From an uncultured Neomegalonema sp. (GTDB taxonomy: Bacteria; Pseudomonadota; Alphaproteobacteria; Rhodobacterales; Rhodobacteraceae): a stretch of 10,998 nt of DNA. Numbering within the stretch: position 1 is the first letter of the stretch; each line of letters opens with the position of its first letter. A model generated the notes under the pieces. It made no database searches and was not told the origin of the DNA. It worked only from the letters and a program-made list of their open reading frames with translations. The position numbers and the translations under genes are program-made. Positions 5,981 through 10,998 of the stretch are shown piece by piece. The DNA is taken from NCBI GenBank assembly GCA_937958345.1, contig CALGNW010000216.1, positions 1-10,998 of the forward strand, in the 5' to 3' direction.

Positions 5981-8900
5981 TTAGACGAACGAAAAATCAT
6001 CCTCGGTAAAGGTCGCGTCTTCCACGCCCTTCAGGAACACCAGATCACCCTCACCGAAATCAATCCGCACGCCGGTTCCGTAGGTATAGATATCGAGGTC
6101 GGCAAACGTCACACCGGCAAACTCGATCACATCAACACCGCGTTCCAGATCAAGAATGGTTCCCTGTTGATCGCCGACCGCAAACCGGAAGGTGTCTTCG
6201 CCCTCGCCGCCCGAAAGGCGATCGCGGCCCGCACCGCCCGACAGAGTATCAGCGCCGTCTCCGCCGACCAGCAGGTTCGCCTCATCATTGCCGCTCAGGA
6301 AATCCGAACGGCGCGATCCGATCACATACTCGAAACCCGAAATCACATCGCCGTCGCCATGCCCGCCGCTCACCGACTGCAAACCTGTTTCGGCATCAAC
6401 CGTCAGATCAACGGTTACACCGCCGGTCGAACCGGAATAATTCAAACGGTCGACACCTTCTCCGCCATCGAGAATATCTGCGTCCGCGCCGCCGCGAACA
6501 CTATCCGCCCCGCCTCCGGCAAAGATCATATCCTCACCCGCGCCGCCAAAGAATGCATTCGCCCCGTCGTCGCCGGTAAGCGTATCGGCAAAGTCCGAAC
6601 CGTTGACCCGCTCAAATCCGCGGACAACATCTCCCTCGGCATCACCGCCGGATGCGGACTGTTCTCCGGTCACTTCATCGATGTTCAGATCAACGACAAC
6701 ACGCGCCGAAGAATTTGAGTAGACCAACCAATCAAGCCCGAGTCCGCCATTCAGATCGTCAGCGCCTGCACCGCCGGACACACGGTCATTGCCGGAACCG
6801 GCATCAATAACATCGACACCGTCAGACCCTTTCAGCGTATTTGCGAACGCATCACCCGTCAGAACATCGTCCTGCTTCGAGCCGAGAACACGCTCGAAGT
6901 TTCTGATGATATCGCCTTCGGCATTACCGCCTGAAGCCGACTGTAATCCTGTTTCGATATCCGCCGTCAGATCAACGACAACGCCCTCTGCCGAGCGTGT
7001 GTACTCCAGCCAGTCGGCGCCCGCGCCCCCGTCGAGATCATCCGCCCCGACACCGCCCGAAATCCGGTCATTCCCCGCACCGCCCGAAATTATGTCCACA
7101 CCGCGCAAACCGAACAGCACGTTGCTACCGCTATCTCCGGTCAGCGTATCAGAGTGTTGCGACCCGATGATATTTTCAAAACCGCGAATCTGGTCGCCTT
7201 CGGCATCTCCGCCGGACACCGCCTGAAAGCCGTCAGCATCGCTTGCCAGATTGACCGAAACACCGCTCGACGACAGTCGGTAGCTGATCCAGTCAGTATC
7301 GTTGCCCCCGTCCAGCCGGTCAGTTTGCGCCGACCCTGTCAGGGCATCGCGCCCGTCTCCGCCATACAGCACATCACGCAGGGCGGAACCGGCCAGCCGG
7401 TCATTGCCGTCAGTGCCGAATTGCAAACCGTCACTCAGGTTTGCGACGACCACATTCGTTGCATTCAGATCCGCCACGCGAACACCGTTCAGCAACAGCG
7501 ACCCCGCGCCCTCAAGATCAAGGCGCGCCCCCTCTTCGCTGTCAACGAACAACTCCAGCGCCTCGGCAACCGACGGCAGGCTGACTAGTCCCGCAAAGAT
7601 CAGGCTGTCACCGGCAACGTCGAAATCCCCGACCTCGGTTGTGCCGAGCGCGCCGTCAAAAACAAAACGATCCGCAAATTGTCCGAAGTCAATATCGTGA
7701 CGGTCGCCCTGCAGATAGTTGATCCCGCCGCCCGCCAGCAGGGTATCCGTACCCGACCCGCCGAACAGCCAGTCTTCGCCTGCGCCGCCTTGCAGCCAGT
7801 CGCGCCCGTCGCCGCCCTCGACCAGATGCGATCCCGCGCCGGTGACAACAACGTCATCACCGCCGCCCGCATTGATCAGGCGATTACCGTCCCCGTCACT
7901 GATTGCATCCGCCTCGTCCGTTCCCAGCGTCCGGTCCTGAACACCGGCAATCGAGTAATCCGCGAACACGACCGGGACACCGAACTGCGGCACGCCGCCG
8001 TCCTTGAACACCGCATCAATATAAGTATCGGTCAGCTTGGTTGTCATCCACAGCAAAGCCTCGGCATAGCGCGCATCGCGCACACCCGAGAACGCAGACG
8101 CCGCGCCGCCCCATGCGGACCCCGCGTAAAACGTTTCCTGCTCCCACTGCGTCACATCCAAATCGACGCCGCCAAGACCCCGCGCAACCTCGTTCAGCTC
8201 CGCCCAGCTTATGGCAGGGTCCAGATCGGTGCTGCGGCCCGAATACCCGTAATCGACGAGTGAAAACAGATTATGATTGGGGTCAAAATCGTCCTGCAAA
8301 AACCGCTCGGCTCCAAAGCCCGCCATCCATTTACCAAGCGTGATTGCGTTTTCGTTTCCGGTCGCCGCGATCTGGCCGACCACCATCGCGAACCAGTCCT
8401 GCCAGTAAGGGCGGCCAACGGACGTCCCGGTATAACTTTGCAGCGCGCCTTCCAGATCACCGCCAACGAAATGCGGCTCGACCCGCTCACCGGAAAGCAC
8501 ACCGCCGTATTCGCGATTTATCGGTCCGGACTTATTGACGTAGTAATCAACATAATCCTGCAACGCGCCATCCAGCCTCGCCTGCAGCACGTCTGCTGCT
8601 CTCGTTCCGTCCGGCGACAGAGACGCGGCGTAGAATAAATCGCGCAGCACCCAAGCCTGTTCGCGCAGTTGCGAGGCAAAATCAATGTGGCCCGTTTCGG
8701 TCAGATAACCGCCATTTGCCCATAGCGATAGCGACGATCCCGCCTCATGGGCAAGGCCGTCGGCATAATACCGGTCACCGGTGACAAGATAGGACAGATA
8801 ATATTCACTCGGCTTGTGAGAGAAACTGTTCCGCTGCGCCAATCCGTCATTGACCAGATCAACAACGCCACCGGTTCCGGGCAGATCTTTTCCAAGTCCG

Positions 8901-10090
8901 GTGCTGAACGAGTTTGTCGCTGTGTCTTCGAGGAAATAAGCCTCGCCCGTTTCGGGGTTTCGATAATAGTTCGAAAACGCACCATACTGATCGGTCAGCG
9001 CCAGCATGGCCTGACGGGCTTCGGTGCTTTGCGTCACAAGATAGGAATGCTGGTCATCGGTAAGCAGACCATAGCTTGGCGTGATACCGCCGCGCCCGCG
9101 ATCACCGTCAATGCCGCCGTCGTTGTCGATACCGCCAAGCTCCAGCGGATCGAACGTCGCATTCGGGTCGATCAGCTTGTCATAGTAAACGGTGCTATCG
9201 GCCAGCTCAATCGTATCATCGACCGCGGGCAACAGGCCGGTCGTGCGCAAGTATCCGAGGTCATAAACAGCATGCGCCGTGTTCTCGGCTTCTGCGGTGG
9301 AATAGCTTTCACGCCAAACGGTAAAGTGTGGCTGCTCCAGTGCCTCGTTGCTGAAAACCGCCTCGCCGTTCTGGGTAATTTCAACGCTGTAGGTTTTGGC
9401 CTCGAGGCCGGTGGTCAGCACATTGTCATTCCCGACGATGACCGATGTGCGAATAGAACCGTCCACACCCGCTCTGACATCGGCGCGGACTTCCAATCCG
9501 TTCGCAAGCGTTTGCGCGACCCGCACTTCGGACGTCAGCGCGCCGCTCAACCACGACGTACCGCCTGCCAGCAGGCTGCCGATATCCACCGTCTCGTCAT
9601 TAATCGTGATCTGGAACGAATACCCCTCGGCCTCCGCCACAGCGGCAACATCAAGCACAGGGTCAGGAGCGGGAGCTTCAGGTTCAACGGGAGCGTCAGG
9701 CTCGACCGGCGCATCCGGCTCAACCGGCGCATCAGGCTCGGTCGGGCTATCCGGCACAACCGTTTCATCCGTCTCCGCGCCAGCCATCTCGTCCACCGGC
9801 ACAACAACCGGCTCGGCTTCCGGTTCTGGAGACGGCTCCGCGCGTTGCAGGGTCAGCGTTCCGGCGGCCACTCCGACGGGGTTTTGGACCGACAGAACAG
9901 CATGCTTAACCGACCCGTCAGGCCATGTCGCCTTAACATCTACCTGAAGCGGAATCGGCTCGCCATCAAACAACGCCAGCAATTCCGAATCGGCATTCCA
10001 ATCTCCCTCTCGGAACACATGTCCGAAAGTTGTGACTGCACCGCCCGTTTCAGTCAGATCGTTCAACGCAAGCGTGGTAATAGCCGACAT
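5981..10090 (-). CDS. Large RTX protein, predicted type I-secreted, with PcRGLX/YetA-like N-terminal domain
   Basis: 1369 residues from the ATG at 10090, chosen because GAGGA sits 6 bases upstream; a TTG six codons earlier lacks this. Residues 1-80 and ~147-255 resemble the PcRGLX/YetA-like N-terminal RIFT barrel: FGHVFREGD, PLQVDVKATWPDGSVKHAVLS (43-66), WLSGALTSEVRV (180-191). This fold is known from rhamnogalacturonan lyase relatives. A Pro/Glu-rich linker with PDAPVE repeats (~84-145) interrupts it. Residues ~255-715 are helix-rich (HKPSEYYLSYLVTGDRYYADGL and similar), like an alpha/alpha toroid of polysaccharide-active enzymes; I assign no catalytic residue. From ~719 come calcium-binding RTX nonapeptides (GGAGNDRIS, GGDGADTLS, GGAGEDMIF), including four 94-residue modules at 933-1308. 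The acidic end TEDDFSFV and the lack of a signal peptide fit type I secretion. No ABC/HlyD/TolC genes lie nearby. Polysaccharide lyase is a hypothesis; an adhesin-like role remains possible. Confidence 0.85.
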   Translation of the reverse strand: MSAITTLALNDLTETGGAVTTFGHVFREGDWNADSELLALFDGEPIPLQVDVKATWPDGSVKHAVLSVQNPVGVAAGTLTLQRAEPSPEPEAEPVVVPVDEMAGAETDETVVPDSPTEPDAPVEPDAPVEPDAPVEPEAPAPDPVLDVAAVAEAEGYSFQITINDETVDIGSLLAGGTSWLSGALTSEVRVAQTLANGLEVRADVRAGVDGSIRTSVIVGNDNVLTTGLEAKTYSVEITQNGEAVFSNEALEQPHFTVWRESYSTAEAENTAHAVYDLGYLRTTGLLPAVDDTIELADSTVYYDKLIDPNATFDPLELGGIDNDGGIDGDRGRGGITPSYGLLTDDQHSYLVTQSTEARQAMLALTDQYGAFSNYYRNPETGEAYFLEDTATNSFSTGLGKDLPGTGGVVDLVNDGLAQRNSFSHKPSEYYLSYLVTGDRYYADGLAHEAGSSLSLWANGGYLTETGHIDFASQLREQAWVLRDLFYAASLSPDGTRAADVLQARLDGALQDYVDYYVNKSGPINREYGGVLSGERVEPHFVGGDLEGALQSYTGTSVGRPYWQDWFAMVVGQIAATGNENAITLGKWMAGFGAERFLQDDFDPNHNLFSLVDYGYSGRSTDLDPAISWAELNEVARGLGGVDLDVTQWEQETFYAGSAWGGAASAFSGVRDARYAEALLWMTTKLTDTYIDAVFKDGGVPQFGVPVVFADYSIAGVQDRTLGTDEADAISDGDGNRLINAGGGDDVVVTGAGSHLVEGGDGRDWLQGGAGEDWLFGGSGTDTLLAGGGINYLQGDRHDIDFGQFADRFVFDGALGTTEVGDFDVAGDSLIFAGLVSLPSVAEALELFVDSEEGARLDLEGAGSLLLNGVRVADLNATNVVVANLSDGLQFGTDGNDRLAGSALRDVLYGGDGRDALTGSAQTDRLDGGNDTDWISYRLSSSGVSVNLASDADGFQAVSGGDAEGDQIRGFENIIGSQHSDTLTGDSGSNVLFGLRGVDIISGGAGNDRISGGVGADDLDGGAGADWLEYTRSAEGVVVDLTADIETGLQSASGGNAEGDIIRNFERVLGSKQDDVLTGDAFANTLKGSDGVDVIDAGSGNDRVSGGAGADDLNGGLGLDWLVYSNSSARVVVDLNIDEVTGEQSASGGDAEGDVVRGFERVNGSDFADTLTGDDGANAFFGGAGEDMIFAGGGADSVRGGADADILDGGEGVDRLNYSGSTGGVTVDLTVDAETGLQSVSGGHGDGDVISGFEYVIGSRRSDFLSGNDEANLLVGGDGADTLSGGAGRDRLSGGEGEDTFRFAVGDQQGTILDLERGVDVIEFAGVTFADLDIYTYGTGVRIDFGEGDLVFLKGVEDATFTEDDFSFV
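6167..7294 (-). repeat. Four tandem 282-bp RTX modules (94 residues each)
   Basis: Within the RTX gene four modules follow each other at an exact 282-bp period. Equivalent codons of the GDxI motif lie at 7193, 6911, 6629 and 6347. Each starts with D(W/R)xxY, then a VxVDL-type strand, GLQSxSGG, GDxIxxFExVxGS, (D)xLxGD..AN, and ends in two or three GGxGxD nonapeptides. This couples a beta-strand cassette with calcium-binding turns. Divergence between copies shows they are not a very recent expansion, yet no indel has accumulated. Confidence 0.85.
9681..9752 (-). repeat. 18-bp tandem repeat encoding Pro/Glu/Asp/Ala hexapeptides
   Basis: Four consecutive 18-base units start at 9681, 9699, 9717 and 9735; the two middle ones differ at two positions. 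A degenerate fifth may follow at 9753. They encode PDAPVE-type hexapeptides in the acidic proline-rich linker of the RTX protein. In-frame copy-number change would lengthen or shorten the linker without breaking the gene. Confidence 0.85.
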
Positions 10091-10179
10091 GTACGGTCCT
10101 CGGGACAACAGATAAAGGAAGACGGTCAGCTCAGCGCGTGACCGTTCGCCTTCTATCAGCCCGATTTATGAACCGTACA
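10090..10179 (-). promoter_or_regulatory. Nested inverted repeats in the RTX gene leader
   Basis: Two nested complementary pairs lie directly ahead of the RTX gene. The outer is TGTACGGT (10090-10097) with ACCGTACA (10172-10179). The inner is ACGGTCA (10122-10128) with TGACCGT (10139-10145), enclosing a 10-base loop. In the transcript the outer pair would bury the start codon's A and one base of the GAGGA ribosome binding site. If transcription starts upstream of 10179 this could control translation. The inner hairpin, followed by CUUCCUUUAUC, could alternatively act as a second terminator for the cobalamin genes. Confidence 0.4.
10097..10101 (-). promoter_or_regulatory. Shine-Dalgarno deciding the RTX gene start
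   Basis: GAGGA in the - strand transcript lies 6 bases before the ATG at 10090. It supports that start over the TTG at 10108, which would place the ribosome binding site inside the coding region. Confidence 0.75.
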
Positions 10180-10188
10180 CAATCAGAT

Positions 10189-10211
10189 AAAAAAACATGG
10201 TTTCCACCACG
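10189..10211 (-). terminator. Intrinsic terminator after the GlcG-like gene
   Basis: In the - strand transcript, starting 1 base after the TGA stop, CGTGGT pairs with ACCATG (6 bp with one G-U) around a GGAA tetraloop of the GNRA type. A run of seven U follows. This is a well-formed Rho-independent terminator that ends the cobM-glcG-like transcript and implies a separate promoter for the RTX gene. Confidence 0.85.
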
Positions 10212-10212
10212 A

Positions 10213-10644
10213 TCAACTGGCGGGGTCAGCACCAATCGCGCTCAGCATGGCGGTGCACACTTCGACATCCTGCTCGCCCGTGCCCGACCCGACACCGATT
10301 GCGCCGGCAACACGCCCGTCGATTTTCACCGGCACGCCGCCCGGCAAATTGGTCATTGCGTTGCCCGTGGCCGAGGCGACCTTAGCCGCAAAATCTTCGG
10401 GCATTCCTCCGGTTGCAAGGCCGGTCGAAGCGGACGTGCGCGCCTTTGCTCGCGCCGACCGCAGGCTGAGATATTTTGCACCCGTCATGCGCAGGCTTCC
10501 CATCACCTCGCCCGAGGCATCAACTACAACAAGGCATTGCGGCTGGCCCATCTCGGTTGCCTTCGCCGCACCGTTTTGCAGCATCGCAAGAACCGCATCA
10601 TGGGTCAGGATAGGGCGCGTATCGAACATCGGGGTATCAGACAT
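10213..10644 (-). CDS. GlcG/HbpS family protein (DUF336-type heme-binding fold)
   Basis: 143 residues, normal for this single-domain family. Family traits: an N-terminal helix (ILTHDAVLAMLQNGAAKATEMG), a strand LVVVDASGEVMGSLRMTGA (38-56), a helix SLRSARAKARTSAST, and the Gly-rich end PGGVPVKIDGRVAGAIGVGSGTGEQD (101-126). Members include HbpS, which binds heme, GlcG of glycolate operons, and the C-terminal domain of PduO corrinoid adenosyltransferases. It follows cobM by 41 bases, so it is probably co-transcribed with cobalamin genes; a tetrapyrrole- or corrinoid-binding helper role is an inference from that context. No signal peptide. The ribosome binding site is weak. The terminator starts right after the stop. 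Confidence 0.88.
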   Translation of the reverse strand: MSDTPMFDTRPILTHDAVLAMLQNGAAKATEMGQPQCLVVVDASGEVMGSLRMTGAKYLSLRSARAKARTSASTGLATGGMPEDFAAKVASATGNAMTNLPGGVPVKIDGRVAGAIGVGSGTGEQDVEVCTAMLSAIGADPAS

Positions 10645-10685
10645 TTTGGTATCCAGTCATTGGCAAAACAGTATTCAGAATTTCG

Positions 10686-10998
10686 CTACGCCTTGGTCTT
10701 CACCTTCGGACGCAGCACATGAGGTTGCGCGGCATCATAGAGCGCACTATCCCGAAAATCGACCTCCTGCAGGGCGGGACCGATAAGGATAAGCGCAGTG
10801 CGCGTGATCTTTTCAGCTCGAACTTTCTCGCGGATATTCGACAGCGTCCCCTCGATGAACATTTCATCGGGCCACCCCACGCGATACGCAACGATCACCG
10901 GACAATCTTCGCCATAATACGGCGCAAGCGTGCGCTCGATCTCGCGCAGATTTCGGATCGACAGATGGATCGCCAGCGTCGCGCCGGTTTTGCCGAGC
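10686..10998 (-). CDS. cobM: Precorrin-4 C11-methyltransferase, C-terminal part (5' end outside window)
   Basis: 104 residues are visible plus one extra base at the window edge; the start lies beyond 10998. CobM transfers a methyl group from S-adenosylmethionine to C-11 of precorrin-4 in the aerobic cobalamin pathway. The reading matches the C-terminal half of the tetrapyrrole methylase fold: TGATLAIHLSIRNL, REIERTLAPYYGEDCPVIVA, YRVGWPDEMFIEGTLSNI, and ITRTALILIGPAL. The anaerobic homologue CbiF has the same layout and cannot be excluded from this part alone. It ends in a TAG at 10688-10686, and the GlcG-like gene follows in the same direction. Confidence 0.92.
   Translation of the reverse strand, partial: LGKTGATLAIHLSIRNLREIERTLAPYYGEDCPVIVAYRVGWPDEMFIEGTLSNIREKVRAEKITRTALILIGPALQEVDFRDSALYDAAQPHVLRPKVKTKA

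Noticed and set aside
6167..6718. 183-residue + strand frame and neighbouring + frames in the RTX region
   Set aside because: Shadows of the repetitive RTX coding sequence; long antisense frames are expected from its biased codons.
6167..7294. Regular spacing considered as a CRISPR or integron-like array
   Set aside because: The 282-bp period is in frame with a coding sequence and explained by RTX protein modules; there are no short identical direct repeats with unique spacers.
8747..10141. 464-residue open frame on the + strand opposite the RTX gene
   Set aside because: It lies antisense to a protein with clear domain motifs and RTX repeats, has no recognisable motif itself, and is explained by the base composition of the opposite strand.

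Overview
The window looks like a chromosomal segment of an alphaproteobacterium, most likely a marine Rhodobacterales/Roseobacter-type species. This is inferred from moderately high GC, from the protein style (a Rhodobacterales-like YcgN, a CobM of the aerobic cobalamin pathway, a large orphan RTX protein) and from GTG starts with tight gene overlaps. No rRNA, tRNA, CRISPR array, insertion sequence or phage gene was seen.

Layout. (1) Positions 1-1430, + strand: the C-terminal end of a 5-oxoprolinase/hydantoinase-B protein, an intergenic hairpin, then the base-excision repair enzyme Tag. (2) 1431-1562: short convergent gap with a hairpin. (3) 1563-2291, - strand: an unrecognised Gly/Ala-rich, glycine-zipper lipoprotein. 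Behind it lies a 326-base gene-free stretch (2292-2617) with two adjacent palindromes and a terminator hairpin. (4) 2618-5017, - strand: four consecutive exported thioredoxin-fold (TlpA-like) proteins, each with a different CxxC dipeptide (in transcription order CPNC, CPGC, CPFC, CPYC). The first two are separated by only 2 bases; the last two are a clear tandem duplication. (5) 5262-5965, + strand: a small single-pass membrane protein whose stop overlaps the GTG start of a YcgN cysteine-cluster protein (GTGA overlap). (6) 5981-10090, - strand: a single 1369-residue protein. It has an N-terminal fold resembling the PcRGLX/YetA-like RIFT barrel interrupted by a Pro/Glu hexapeptide repeat, a helical toroid-like middle, and a C-terminal RTX region that includes four exact 282-bp-period modules. 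It looks like a type I-secreted polysaccharide-active or surface protein. (7) 10189-10998, - strand: the C-terminal half of CobM (precorrin-4 C11-methyltransferase), then a GlcG/HbpS-like heme-binding-family protein, closed by a strong intrinsic terminator.

How the genes fit together. The parts are mostly independent ordinary modules: glutathione-cycle or hydantoin metabolism, alkylation repair, periplasmic thiol redox, a secreted RTX protein, and the tail of a cobalamin operon. The parts most worth a second look are the four-gene TlpA-like array, the RTX protein with its interrupted N-terminal domain and structured 5' leader, and the palindromes upstream of the unknown lipoprotein.
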